A stretch of DNA of 64,000 bases, taken from positions 7,068,001 to 7,132,000 of the forward strand of contig JANTQA010000026.1 in the NCBI GenBank assembly GCA_027625915.1, in the 5' to 3' direction. A model generated the notes under the pieces. The model worked only from the letters and a program-made list of their open reading frames with translations, was not told the DNA's origin and ran no database searches. Positions 1-11,424 of the stretch are shown piece by piece (the first letter of the stretch is position 1; every line of letters starts with the position of its first letter). Source of the DNA: Anaeramoeba flamelloides (taxonomy: Eukaryota; Metamonada; Anaeramoebidae). The position numbers and the translations under genes were made by a program.

Positions 1-409
1 TTGTATGCTTTTAACACAATTCCTTTATTGAAAATTCAACTCAGAAAACAAATCATTTTCTTTCAATTGTTTAGCCTTTTTTATTAAAAAAAAAAATTAA
101 AATGACAAACTATTAACACATGAATTAAAATGGAAAACAGGCTTTATAAATGAAATTTCAATAATTGATTGATTGAAATTATTTTCAGTGTGTCAAGTAT
201 TCTTTTTTTTTTTTCGAATTGGAGAAAATATATTAAAACTATTTTTAATCTTTAAAAGCATAAAAAGAAAGAAAAGATTTTCTATTCAATTAAATATCAA
301 AGTTTCCAAACCCTTTTTACTTGGTAAGAATAAATTTTTTTGAACAAGTCTAAATAACTCTAAAAGGTGAAATTTATTCTTTAATCCTTCAAAATACTTT
401 GGAATAAAG

Positions 410-445
<36 letters not shown>

Positions 446-658
446 CCCCAGTGAAATTCTTCCTGTTTTAATATATTAATTACGTTTATTTAAATGGTTT
501 GAATTGATATTCGTAGAAAAAAAATTATTTTGGGAATTTCAAAATTGAAATCATTTTTTTTATGAATTTTTGTACTTAATATTTTTTTTTTTCGATTTTT
601 TTTTTGGATTACTTTTTTGCAACCTAATTGATCCGTTTTTTGATTTTTCTCTTGCAAG
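1..658. other. AT-rich stretch, no gene seen
   Basis: No convincing reading frame is visible on either strand. A (TA)n tract lies at about 412-441. A GTAAGA near 321 could be a 5' splice site, but its phase does not fit the exon candidate at 659. Confidence 0.5.
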
Positions 659-770
659 ATCGATAGTCACTGAGTTAAAACGTCCCATTCTAATGTTACT
701 GAAACAGCAACAAAGTTGGTATCAAAAGTTACATTGTTTTATATTCGACTTTTCTATGATCTTTAATTGA
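659..770 (+). CDS. possible 3'-terminal exon, unknown protein
   Basis: A pyrimidine-rich run ending in TTGCAAG precedes an open frame of 37 residues that stops at TGA 768-770. The peptide begins SIVTELKRPILM and contains QQQSWYQKLHC, a balanced composition unlike the Phe/Lys/Ile-rich chance frames of this genome. It would take two bases from an upstream exon. No upstream partner with the right phase was found, and no family is recognised. It may be the last exon of a plus-strand gene that starts outside or at the edge of the window. Confidence 0.25.
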
Positions 771-1071
771 AGAACAAAATGAATATTATTATTTTTACTC
801 AATAGGTACTAAGAATTTGAATTTTTTAATTTTTAAGAAACTATATTGATTGATTAGATTTCATTCAGACTAATATCAACTATTCATCAATGTTTATTAT
901 TCAACTTATTTCTTTTCTTTTCTTTACAAGTTATATAAAAAAAATAATTCTGAAGTCGAAATTTTTTTTAACAGCTTCAAAAGTAATAAAGTTTTCTTTG
1001 AAATTTTCACAAAATATCAACTTGTTAACATTCAAAATTGGTATATCTAGGGTGTATTATTGAATAATAGG

Positions 1072-1287
1072 TTATGTGTTGTATTGGGGTAATACGAAAA
1101 AATAAAAAAAGATATTGGTATTAATTTTAAACTCAGGTTTCATGTTCTTGACACGAGTATTTTGAAAAGCCTTACTTGGAATTTTATTTTCTGTAAAACC
1201 CTGATAATCTTCAAAGTTCTTACTAGATTTTTCACACAAACAATACAAACTTGAAACAATATATATTTGTTTACAAAACTGCTCCAT
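1072..1287 (-). CDS. hypothetical small protein (71 aa)
   Basis: An ATG-started frame of 71 codons with mixed codon use (Glu, Asp, Gln, Cys, Arg all present) stands out from the homopolymer-rich surroundings. It begins MEQFCKQIYIVSSLYC and ends FFVLPQYNT. A GTAAGG inside it could also act as a 5' splice site, so the true protein might be spliced. I see no signal peptide, membrane helix or known motif. It could be a chance frame. Confidence 0.25.
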   Translation of the reverse strand: MEQFCKQIYIVSSLYCLCEKSSKNFEDYQGFTENKIPSKAFQNTRVKNMKPEFKINTNIFFYFFVLPQYNT

Positions 1288-1827
1288 GTGTGTGAAGAAA
1301 ATTCATAACCATGATGATTCCCTTAAAAGGTAGAAGAAAAGAAAATTTGAATATTTGATTCTAAATCGTGACAAATTAAACTTTCAAATAGAAATAAGTC
1401 CAAATTATATTTCAATTAGGATACAGGTATTTGTAAAATAAATGGGATGAAATGATATCTTCATTTTCATTCAACTTTTTTTTTATCAGATAATTCCTTC
1501 CAGTAATAGCTTGGGATTAATAAACTCTATTTAATTGAAAGGCCCCTTTTTTTTTCATCCAAAATGGTACCTTTAGGAGTGAACGAAAAATCACAAATAA
1601 AAGAATTTTGACCAATGAAATAATTATCTTATTTGCGAGTAACAGACAAGTTGTTTTAAAAAAGAAATAAGTCACCAACTTAAAATATTCTTTGAGAATA
1701 CTTCTTCATTCTCTTATAGTGTGTGCTTATTTTAAATTAAATCACATCTCAATATTATTCCTAATGTTCTAAAATACAAGATCCAAATTATTTTTTCATT
1801 TTTTTGCTTTTCAATTAATAATTAAAC

Positions 1828-2710
1828 ATGGTTTGTTCTTTTTTATTATTTTTAATTATAACTTTCTTTGAAAATTTTTTGATGGTTCTGGGCCCTTTTA
1901 GCATCACAGTACCTAAATTCAAAAATCCTTTTTATAAACAACTAACTTTTTTTATTTGTTTTTTGTCATTAAAACAAAAAAAAATTACCTTCTGTAATCA
2001 ACCCAAAAGTCTGAAGTTACTGGAAGAAATAAATTGAATCGGTTTTTACGTTATAAAATGCGTGTCATTATTGGTGAAAGAATGCTTATTGGAAACTTTC
2101 TAGCATTTGATCGACACATGAACATTGTTCTTTCGAACTGTGAAGAATACAGACAAATCAGATCAAAGAAAAACCAAAAGGAAATAAAAGAAGAAAAAAG
2201 AATGCTTGGTTTAATCATTGTTCGTGGTGAAACAATTGTTTCAATGTCAGTTGAAGCTCCTCCACCAAAAAAAGAGACTCGACCACTTCAAAAAAAAACA
2301 AATACGATTGGGGTATCACAACCAATGGGAAGAGGTAAATCTCAATTTCTTTTTCTTTTTAATTTTAGTCTTTATTCTTTTTGATCACTCAAAAGTAGAT
2401 CAGAGTTCTATAAAGAAACAAGTACTTTCTATCGATTGTGACCTTGTCTTTTTTTTTTTTCTTTTGTTTAAAATTCTTTTTCTTTACTTTCATAATCCTA
2501 AAAATTTAACTGACTTTTTCTTTCTTTTTCTTTTTTTTTTTTTGAATTCTTGAATATCGATTTTATTTCTTATTAGGAATTTCGGTCACTGGAGTAAAAT
2601 CTGGGCTTTCTTCAAATATCGTTGGCATTGGTGGCCCAAGCACAAGCTCAATGTTTCCCCAAAATGGTCTTAATTCAGGATCTTTTCAAGGAATGAATTT
2701 TAGGAAATAA
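1828..2710 (+). CDS. SmB: Small nuclear ribonucleoprotein B (SmB/SmN)
   Basis: SmB is one of seven Sm proteins that form the heptameric ring on U1, U2, U4 and U5 snRNAs in the spliceosome. Exon 2010-2334 encodes the full Sm fold: the Sm1 part (RYKMRVIIGERMLIGNF, then AFDRHMNIVLSNCEEYR) and the Sm2 part (EEKRMLGLIIVRGETIVSM), followed by the SmB-typical VEAPPPKK. Exon 2577-2710 supplies GRGISVTGV...VGIGGPS and ends at TAA. The intron 2335-2576 (GTAAAT...TTAG) keeps phase. The start is inferred. Human SmB begins M-TVGKSSK, and here SEVTGRNK directly follows an AAAAG at 2005-2009, so a first exon ending in ATG (1828-1830) before a GTTTGT donor gives M-SEVTGRNK with intron 1831-2009. The resulting 153 aa protein has a short tail without the PPPGMRPP repeats of animals. 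Family identity is sure; exon 1 is not. Confidence 0.93.
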
Positions 2711-3410
2711 AGAAAATCAAACAAACAAACAAACAAACAACCAATCCTCAAAAATATTTAATGAGATTGAATGTGTTACAGCCTTTCCAACTTTGGCTTG
2801 GAGTATTATATGAATGAGAGAAAAAAAAAAATTGTTTTTTCATATAAATTTTCAAGGTAGGCTTGGGAGTCTGATTAAAAATCGAATTATTTTTGAAATT
2901 ACTTTATTTTTCTAATCCAAAAAGAATGAGGAAAAGAAATTCTTTCAAATAATTTACCCAAAATAAAAATTTCTAATTTTTCAAAAAGAATGATACTGTT
3001 TTTATATAATTGGTTTTGGTTTAAGAAATTATGATTTCAGCTTATTTTCATTTTTTTTTTTTGAAAAAAAAGATATTTTGGAAAAGTTCTTGGTATAATT
3101 TCAACTTTAAGGAAATTTAAGTAAAAGTACATTTAGAGTGTAATTTACACTTCTTCAATAATAATAATAATAATAATTTAAACTTTCTCTTTCATTGATT
3201 TTTACTTCATATTATTATTTAAAATAATTCCTAATTCCCAAAATAAATTAAAAATCGTCAAGTGAGAAAAACTTGAACCAGATGCAAAGTTGACAGAAAT
3301 TTGATCTGAAATATAACTTTGCAAATATAATCAAATATATTTTCTTATAAAATGCTCGGCTAGTATAGCACATAAATAATTTGATATTTGATAAGAAAAA
3401 TTGAACTGAT
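2711..3410. other. SmB 3' flank and AT-rich spacer
   Basis: (CAAA)n just after the SmB stop and an (AAT)n tract near 3160-3178 are the only structures seen. No gene is visible. Confidence 0.5.
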
Positions 3411-3677
3411 TTAGAAATCCCAAAAGCGGAACGGGGCCAAGTTTTTACTATTATGTTTTGCCTTATTATATCCTAACATAAAAACAAGTTAGACTTGTTA
3501 CATTACTCTAACATAGATAAAGTTGCCCTATCGTTATCTCATAAACTATTTTTCAAAAGTGGAGATATACCCTTAAATGATTAAATAAATTGTTTAAGGC
3601 TCTATTCATTTACCTTGGATATGCTTCAGACTCAAGGAGAGACTTGAAACCCAAAAGTGTATTGTGAAATTGTCCTT
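3411..3677 (-). CDS. two spliced 3' exons of an unknown gene
   Basis: On the minus strand, exon 3614-3677 follows TCAAAAG and reads KDNFTIHFWVSSLSLSLKH before a GTAAAT donor. A 141 bp intron then ends in TTATGTTAG, and exon 3411-3472 reads GYNKAKHNSKNLAPFRFWDF to a stop. The phase matches across the junction (one base plus two). GC is higher than in the flanks. Upstream exons should lie above 3677 but were not found. No family is recognised; the fragment could also be a decayed gene. Confidence 0.33.
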
Positions 3678-5009
3678 CTTTTGATTGACAAAATCCAAAT
3701 AACAAAAAAAAAAATTCTATAGGATCTCAATGGTAAAAAAATTTACTTTCAAAAAAGAGTTCTCATTTATCAATTCCAAAAAACCAGTTTTTTTAAAAAA
3801 AAAATTCATCTTGTTTCTTATTTTCAATTTCGAAGAGTTAAATTTCTTCAATTTTAAAAACGAATTGTTTTCTTTAAGTATAAGATCAATTTAATTAGAT
3901 TTAATATAATTTGTATGTCTTTTTGGAGCTCTCTAAATTTGACAAAGTATTGGTTTTGTAACATTCTAGTAAAACAATAACTCTTTTGAGAATTCGAAAA
4001 AAAACGAAAAAAAAATCTTCAAGATTTCAAAAAGTGAAAAAGAGACCAATTCAAAACTAACACATTTGTTTTCAAAATATTATATTTGAACTATTCTAAT
4101 TGGAAATTGAGTGTAGCTCTTTGTATTTTTTTTCTAAAATTGTATAATTTTTGATTTTTGGTTTTTTGAGATCGATCGTGCTTCAAATTTGGCTTCTTAT
4201 TGACTGAGATTATTTACTCATAAAAATTAAAAATTTTTTATTTCCCCTTTCAGAAAATATATTTTTCATAGTAATGGTTCGACCCTTAAGTTAATTCTTT
4301 GTTGTGTATTGATAAATCAAGTTAAATTTTTAAAAACATTTCAAACTTGTTGAAAGCAACTTTAAAAAAGTAAAAAAAAAAATCGAAAATTAAAAAACAA
4401 TTAAAATCATTTTTTTTGAACAAAAATTAGAAAATAAGCAAAATTTCAAATGTTGAAATTAATATAAATCCAATCAATTATTTTATCGATTGGTTGTATT
4501 TAATTCAACCGAAAAAGATGACAACACAATTGGTTTTTGGATTTGTAAAAAAATCATAAATTTTTTTAAAAATTTAATCTTCTTTCCCATAGAAAATTTT
4601 TTAAAAAAAAGCTACAAAAGAGCAAGTTAGTGTTTCAATTGATGATAGAACACAGAGGGTATTGAAAAAAAATATGAACATGAAAATTATACAATGCAAG
4701 ATCGTAAATAGTAATATTCGTTAAATTGCTGCGTAATAATAAATATTTAAGATCTTTTCAGGGATTATTTTCTTATCATGTACTTTTTTCAATAAGATAA
4801 ACTCAAAACAAAATTAGAAATTAAAGGATTTAAAAATATATCAAAACTTTTAAAATGTTGAAAAAACGATAAAGAAAACATTTATTGGGAAATGTATAAC
4901 TTAAAATTATGATATATAAGAATCTATTCCACTTTAGAGAAAATTTAATAATAAACAGTTCTAAATAGATCGATCATCAATATATATAAAAAAATATTAG
5001 ATAAACTAT
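3678..5009. other. AT-rich spacer
   Basis: No gene is seen. The 4010-4180 part weakly resembles the repeat at 22560-22800 and 46790-46985 (shared 'ctctttgta...ttttttgagatc' order). Confidence 0.4.
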
Positions 5010-5574
5010 TTTTCAAAAATTTTGGCTCACTTTATAATGTTATTGGAATATTTTTTAAGTGTTTACCTCAATATTCTTTTCAAAAAAATAATTTATATTT
5101 TTTGGATCAGAATCATTTTTTATAATTTTGCAAATTTTAATTTTGCTTTTTCAAATTTTTGTTTTTCTTTTCTTTTTTTTTGTTTTCTTTTTTTTTTTTT
5201 TTTTTTTTTTTTATCTTTTTTTGTAAAAGATAATTAAAAAAAAAAAGATCTTCGAAAAGACCCATAGTAATCCAAAAATTGTGACTATTTAATGTCTATT
5301 AAAATGTTTTTAATTATTAGTAAAAAATCTCGTATTTAACTTTTTTTCAGTGAAAGTTCAGTAATAAAAAATTCGTAATGCTTATTTCAATAATTGTGAC
5401 TCATTTTTTTTGGTTTTTTATTTTATTTTTTTTTTAATTTTTAAAATATCAGGTTTTTATGTTTTAAAGGATTTAGAAATGAAAATATGAACAAGGAATT
5501 TAATATTTTATTCTGATAATTAAGGATTATTTTTTTTCAATTTATTATTTCAGGTGAGTCACAATTTATGAAAT
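5010..5574. mobile_element. 565 bp inverted-repeat element, family B
   Basis: The left end TTTCAAAAATTTTGGCTCAC (5011-5030) is matched at the right by the inverted GTGAGTCACAATTTATGAAAT (5554-5574). A third, direct copy of the end sequence at 5384-5403 makes the right third (5384-5574) a 191 bp mini-element. A long T run and the conserved word AAAGATCTTCGAAAAGAC (near 5245) sit in the middle. A copy of the same 565 bp length occurs at 38127-38691. There is no ORF, so this is a non-autonomous element. Confidence 0.7.
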
Positions 5575-7392
5575 GGTATTTATAATAGAAATAAAAATAA
5601 ATAGTCATGTGGTAGAGTATCACCAAGTACTGTAGGTTGTATTTTGGTTTTTTTTTTAATGTTAGAAATAAAAAGAAAATTGTTTAGATTTTTTTTAATT
5701 TTAAAAATTAAAAAAGCTTGATGGGAAACAACAGTTTAAAAAAATTTGGAGAGTCTAATTCTATTTTCCAGCTGATAATTGTATTGAATTACATAAATAG
5801 TTATTAATATGTGTATGATAAGAATAAAATAAAAACAAAATCTTTCAATTTTGACTAAAAAAAAATTCTTAACTCAGAAATTGATAAAGATATCGATCAT
5901 TTGATTTGGAACTATCTATTCTATAAAGGAGAAAATCAAAAAATTCGATTATGGAATAAATCGAAATAAACACAAATTATACGAATATTATCTTTGTAAA
6001 TCTATGAAACAAAGAACTCATTATTAATCTTGTTATTGGTAAATGGTAAAAAAAAAAAAATATGATTCTTTATTGAAATTTCAAAACAAAAATTTATTAA
6101 TTAGGAGAGTACATTTAAGTGCTGTTGTGTTCCTAACCTTCCCAAAATTTAAAAAAATAGAGTAAAATCCTAGATATTTCTCAATTCTTCTGGATTCGGG
6201 ATTAAGTAACTACTATTTTTTTTTAATTTAAGAAATAAATAGAAAATTTTAGAAATTTTGTTATAAAAGCTAAAATAAAAAAAAAAATTCTCATTAGCGT
6301 TTCTAAAGGTTTACATTTTATTCTGTTAAGTGTTCTAGGTTTTTTTTTTTCTTTTTAAAATAAACAGAAAATTTTACTAAATTTTCGGTTTATTTCAAAA
6401 AGTAAAAAAAAACTTAACGAAAATCTAGTTATTTTCCCAAATTAAACAGACGAATCAAGAAAATTTATGAAAAGTGCAGTAGAGTGACTACGTTTTTCAT
6501 TGGGAACATTAATAGAAACTGAAAACAAAAAGTAAAACCAATTAGAACAAGAAATATATTAACTTAAAATAAGAATCCATAAAATTATTTTAATCAAACT
6601 AACAAACACAATCTAAATCATCTATCATTTCGAAATTGTTGTTGTGTTTTCGAGATCGTAAAGTTAGTCAATTTTTTGAACAATTTTATAGTAATTGATA
6701 AATTAAAGAATAACTCCAAAAGATAGTATAAATGAAATGGTTATTGTATGGAGTATATCATTTGTCTTGAATTATATATTTATTCTTTTATTAATAGATC
6801 TTAATTTTCATTTTCTTGTTCTATTAAGGTTCCCAATGAAAAACTGGGTTTCGGTTTGTACCCTATTTCACTTTTTTTTCCAGAGCGGTAACAGATGTTT
6901 TCTAAAATTTTAAAAAATAGAGAAAAATCAAAGATTTTACTCAATTCTGTTAAATTAAATAAAACCTAAGGTGAATTCTCAAGAATTCAAAAAAATTGAA
7001 TAAAATTAAAATTTGATTTTCTATGGTAAAGTTGATTCCGAAAAATCTAAAAATTTTCATGTTATCATAGTATTGAAAATCTGATTTTTTTTCTCTGGCA
7101 ATATCGGAAAGTTTTACTGATAAACTGTATGTAAAATAAAGAATCAATCCAACATTCTTCCTTTTCAAAAAATTTTTTCAAAAAGATTTGAATTAATAAT
7201 AATACAAAATTATAAAATGTTCAAAAAAATGGCATTATTAATCTAGTATTTGTAGAGGTAAAAAATTGAAATTTTTTTCTTTATTTTTAAAATTTTTTGT
7301 CTATAAAAAAAATGAGATAAAATTTAACATTCTTTCTTAATCTTCTTTTTTTTTATTTTTAATATGTTTTATTTTTTTGAAAAAGAATTTAT
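5575..7392. other. spacer with decayed hairpin repeats
   Basis: Decayed copies of hairpin family D (around 6145-6205 and 6898-6965) and of an inverted ATAAACAGAAAATTTT / AAAATTTTCGGTTTAT palindrome (6335-6410) are visible. A 72-codon minus frame at 6950-7168 overlaps the hairpin and is not trusted. Confidence 0.4.
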
Positions 7393-8643
7393 TTATTTCT
7401 TTTTAGATTTAGCTTGTTCGTGTTTTTTGATTCTTTGTTTTCTGTCTTCATTTGGATCTGGTCGAATACCTCTGTTTTTAGGGAGGGAGATCATTGGTCT
7501 GTTTTTTCTTCCAATAACAAAGACATTTGATAATCGAGTAGCAAAGGAGTGCCCCTTTTCGTCTTTGATATGGATTATGTCGTAGGAACCAGCGTGCAAT
7601 TCCTTTTTTGTGATGATTCCAATTCTTCCTGTATTTCTACCTCCTGTGATCATGACAACATTACCAACTGCAAATTTGATAAAGCCAACAATTTTGTTTT
7701 CTTTGATATCGAATTTGATTGTGTCGTTGACTTTAATGAGAGGATCTGGATATCTGAAGGTTCTTCCGTCATGAGTGACGATAAATGGGATTCTTTTCAT
7801 TCCAATTTGTGATTTTTTGACTTTACACAATTTAAAGTTGGATTCCTTTTGAGTAATTTTATGGGCAACAAATCTTCCTTTTTCGTCATAAAGGATTCTG
7901 AAGTTTTCATTGGTTCGATCAATTGAAATAACATCTTTTTTGTTTATTTGTTTGTTTTGGTGTGAATTGTTTGGAGGTTGGGATTGTTTGCGGATTATTG
8001 AATTGTTTAATTTGTTAAAAATGAACACACATTCGAGAAAGATGGATTAAAAGAAAGGCACAAAAGAAAATGAGTAAATTTTTTGAAAAAGGGAGCAAGG
8101 CGTTTTATAAAAAAAAAAAAAAAAAAAAAAAGCAAAAGAACAATAACGTAGTAAAGAAAAAAAAAAAAAAAAGCAATAAAAAAAAATTTTTGTTTTTATG
8201 GGATAAAAGAAAAAGATAAAAGAAAAAGTAAAAATCAATAAAAAAATTTAAAAAGGTAATTTTACGTACCCATAAAACCGGTTGGATAGGTGTTGTCAGT
8301 TCGTACTTTTCCATCAACTTTTACAACCCTTTGCATAAGGATCAAGGTAACTTCTTTTCCTGTTAAAGCATATTTCAATTTGTTTCGGAGTAAAAGTGTT
8401 AATGGAAGACATTCTCTTAATTTGTGTGGACCAGTTGATGGTCTAGGTGCCTTTAAAAGTTGTTAAAATTTTTTTTTTGATAAGAAACAAAAGTTAAAAA
8501 AAAAGTTCTTTTTTTAAAAAAAGAAGTTAATCCAATTATTAAAAAGATCTATATCCACTTACCCACGTACCACCTAATTTGTCTAACATCCAGTTTTTTG
8601 GAGTGTTTAATCTTTTTAAATGTTTTCTTGGACCTCTAGTCAT
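7393..8643 (-). CDS. RPS4: 40S ribosomal protein eS4 (RPS4)
   Basis: eS4 is a small-subunit ribosomal protein that binds 18S rRNA. Three exons rebuild the whole protein: 8563-8643 ([18 protein letters not shown] to GGTW), 8270-8450 ([16 protein letters not shown] to TYPTGFM) and 7393-7934 ([17 protein letters not shown] to the stop). Introns are 8451-8562 (GTAAGT, 112 bp) and 7935-8269 (GTACGT, 335 bp); phases agree. The product is 267 aa against 263 in human. Family landmarks include KLRECLPL in the S4-like RNA-binding domain, [11 protein letters not shown], and the KOW-type stretch [20 protein letters not shown], then [13 protein letters not shown] and a basic tail. The second intron ends in AAAAAAG with no adjacent pyrimidine tract, which shows that A-rich acceptors are used here. 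Looks complete and functional. Confidence 0.97.
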
Positions 8644-9090
8644 TTTCTAATAATAAATATCAAATAGAATAAAATAAAAAAAATGAAAAGCATTTCACAT
8701 TTTTGATGCTTATAAAAATTTATAACTGTGTTTATTTGGAAATTAAATTTGATACAAGAAATTTTTTATTTAATAACACAGGCTATGATTGAGACTCTTG
8801 TGTTCTATGGCTCATTTTTTTTAAAATTTTAAGGTATTTTCCAACAAAGAAACAGAATACTTGGGATCTTTATTTAGAATAATTTATAACAAGAAGGATT
8901 ATTATTTGAAATGAGATAAATTTGAATTAATAGGGATCTTGGTCTAATAAGTGTATACTTTGTTCAAGTTTTAAGGTTAATTTTCATTAAAAAGAACGAA
9001 TGTTTCGCTTTTTTTAAAAGAATTCTTCATTGATTTGATCAAAATAAACTTTTTCCACTCAGACTAAAATCGTGTTTCAAAATCTAAGTT
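8644..9090. promoter_or_regulatory. RPS4 upstream region
   Basis: This AT-rich flank lies upstream of the RPS4 ATG. No TATA box or other motif can be told from background, and no gene is seen. Confidence 0.25.
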
Positions 9091-9094
9091 CCTT

Positions 9095-9500
9095 TCTTTT
9101 CTTCTTCTCGCAAGGCAACATCCAACCAACTACCCGATATTATACCTAAGTCCAAATCAATTAAGAAAGTAAACATCCATTCAGTTTTCAAAAAATTGTA
9201 TATAATGGAGACAATTTGTTGAAAATTTTTCCCTAATATTTCTCAATTTTTCCGTAATTTTTTTTTTTTTTCTGTTTTTTTAATTAGAGAAATATAATCA
9301 AAAATTATACTCTATTTTTTGAGTTAAATGTTCCAATTTGATCCTTTTTTCTTTGAATTATATTTTAAATAATAGAACTTTAAGAAATCAATAACATATT
9401 TAATTAGTGTTTATAGTAGGTTTCTTTGAACGTTTAAGGTATAGGTCTTCTATAACAAAAAAACACACATTTTATTTTGAAACACAGATTATACTTTTTG
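9095..9500. repeat. dispersed repeat family A, copy 1
   Basis: Starts with 'caaggcaacatccaac' (9112) and 'cctaagtccaaatcaatt' and runs through 'taatagaactttaagaaatcaat' to 'ggtataggtcttctataacaaa'. The same ordered words recur at 29110-29510, 44030-44420 and 52140-52480. The spacing is conserved, so this is a roughly 400 bp family. No ORF or clear terminal repeats are seen. Confidence 0.6.
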
Positions 9501-9575
9501 ATATGTATTATTTTCACATCAGTAAGACTTTTTAAGATTCAAATATTTTTGTAGTCTTGAAATTTTTTATTTTAA

Positions 9576-9745
9576 GGGACTAATATCTATTATTTTTTTT
9601 TTGACCAATTTCTTTTTGAGGATTCTAAATCTAGAATTATGTGTAATATTGAAAATAAACACGGTTTTCAAATCTAAGTAATTGATTCAAAATGCTCTAA
9701 ATCTCTATTAAATTTAGGTAAAAAAAAATAATCGAGATTAGTCCC
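9576..9745. mobile_element. 170 bp TTAA-flanked MITE (family J, short)
   Basis: The ends GGGACTAATATCT and AGATTAGTCCC are inverted, and each is flanked by TTAA (9572-9575 and 9746-9749). A TTAA target duplication is characteristic of piggyBac-type transposons, although their ends usually begin CCY rather than GGG. It shares the TTAAGGGACTA end with the 1.1 kb element at 50590-51710. No ORF. Confidence 0.7.
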
Positions 9746-9963
9746 TTAAGTTGAGAATTTTTTTTTTTTTCTGAAAGGAAAAATAAAGAAAAAGTGTTTT
9801 AAAACTTCAAAGGGGTTAAATTCTTTTTTTTATAAAATAGCCATACAATATTAAAATCTTAGTTTTCAAATCATTAACCTAGGAAAATAGTAACAGGGTT
9901 TTAGCTAATTGAAATAACACTCAAACATGCATGATAATCTTTAAGTCTCAAATTACTTCTGGG

Positions 9964-9966
<3 letters not shown>

Positions 9967-10006
<40 letters not shown>
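9967..10006. repeat. (TA)n microsatellite
   Basis: Uninterrupted TA dinucleotides; several such tracts occur in the window (also 412-441, 13788-13812, 25132-25150, 59117-59148). Confidence 0.95.
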
Positions 10007-10008
<2 letters not shown>

Positions 10009-10271
10009 ATTTCTCTCTATAAGAAAGAAAGAAGAAGAACTTGTAACAGAAAAGAAAAAAGAAGTAAATTAAAGTGAGAGAAAAATAGACATATAAAAAA
10101 GTTATTTTAAAATAAATCTTAATAGGGGAGATCTAATTAAAAAATTACTTCAAGATTCATAAAATTTTATCATAATAATTAAAATCTATTCAAAGGAAAT
10201 GGTTATATTCAAAATATTCTAAGTTTTAAAAATACTGTTTTCGCTTAAGATCAATAGGTTTCAATTCAACT

Positions 10272-10519
10272 CTAGTAGAAAAAAACAATCAAAAAAAACA
10301 AATAATCTTTTTTATTTAAAGCGTAATTTATTTTTTCTTTGATTTTTTTTACTAAATTTTTCTCTAGAACTTCTGTCCAATAACTTCTATAAATTTGGTA
10401 TAACGGATACTCATATAAAAGGCGATATAAAATTTCCACAAGATTTTGTTGTTTTTTGTATTGTAAACGCAAATGAGGAAATTTACATTTATTTTCATTT
10501 AGAAAATATCGTACATCAA
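10272..10519 (-). pseudogene. open frame without start, possible gene relic
   Basis: This 82-codon minus frame runs from IDVRYFLNENKCKFPHLRLQ to a stop at 10272. It is rich in Tyr, Leu, Lys and Glu (YRSYWTEVLEKNLVKKIKEK). A TAA just before 10519 separates it from a further open stretch in the same frame. No ATG or AG acceptor opens it. Either a decayed gene or chance. Confidence 0.2.
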
Positions 10520-10616
10520 TTTATATAAAGCGATTATAGATGAAAAGGCAAAAATTTGTGCAAGAATGTATTTGAACAAGATGCCTTTTTTGTTTAAATC
10601 TGATTCTTGGTTGTAA
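10503..10616 (+). CDS. possible 3'-terminal exon, unknown protein
   Basis: A good acceptor (TTTATTTTCATTTAG) precedes 37 codons reading KISYINLYKAIIDEKAKICA and ending KSDSWL before TAA 10614-10616. The phase at entry is 0. No upstream exon was found. A minus-strand frame (10272-10519, containing LYEYPLYQIYRSYWTEVLEK) overlaps its first bases and is also protein-like but has no ATG or acceptor, so only one of the two can be real, or both are relics. Confidence 0.25.
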   Translation, partial: KISYINLYKAIIDEKAKICARMYLNKMPFLFKSDSWL

Positions 10617-10991
10617 TAAAAATATTGAGAAATTTACCAACATTTATTGAAAATTTGAAACTTTTTGAAATGATTTTTCAGAAATTTTGTTTTTTTACCT
10701 GAAAATTTATTTTTGATTTGTTCATTATTTTTTGTTTGATACAATTTTAATTAATATTCATACAAATAATCACAATACAAAATGCTATTTGATAAATGTG
10801 TCACAGTAAATCTAGATAATTTAATTGTTTTAACAAGTTTACATTTTGTTTTGTTTTTACTTGAATGAATAATACCAACTCCATTTTCAAAACAGAAATA
10901 ATATATATTTCTTCACAATTTTGAATTTTGGATTAATTATATATTAAGAAAGATACCAAGTGTTTCTGTCTTTTATTTCCCTTTCTTTGGG

Positions 10992-11066
<75 letters not shown>

Positions 11067-11424
11067 TTATGTTATTATGATTAAACTTCTAATATATTTA
11101 GGTTTCCTTTAAAGAGTGATTACTCAAAGTTCACCTGTTTAAAGTTAGGATTTCCTGAATTCAAAGAAATTGAATAAAATATAATAATTTATTCTAATAT
11201 TTAAAATACTAGAAAACCTATTCACTTCCCCTTTCCATATTTTTGAATTAAAGATATATATATATTTGAACCTAGTGAGTAAGCGAATCTAATCAATTCT
11301 CACAAAAATCTGATCCACTCCATAAATTGAGAGGGATTTCCTTTCAATTCTTTTAATGTTTGATTATTATAATAATCAAAAAAATCAAAATAATTCCAAA
11401 AATTTCTTCAAAAAATTAGTGTAT
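10617..11424. other. spacer with a long (TA)n tract
   Basis: (TA)n runs from about 10996 to 11063, the longest dinucleotide tract in the window. No gene is seen. Confidence 0.6.

Noticed and set aside
5022-5237. 71-codon plus frame, strongly hydrophobic
   Set aside because: Lies in the T-run of a family B element; Phe stretch from poly-T.
8047-8317. Two minus-strand Phe-rich reading frames in the RPS4 intron
   Set aside because: They read a poly-T/poly-A intron tract and overlap RPS4 exon 2; chance frames.
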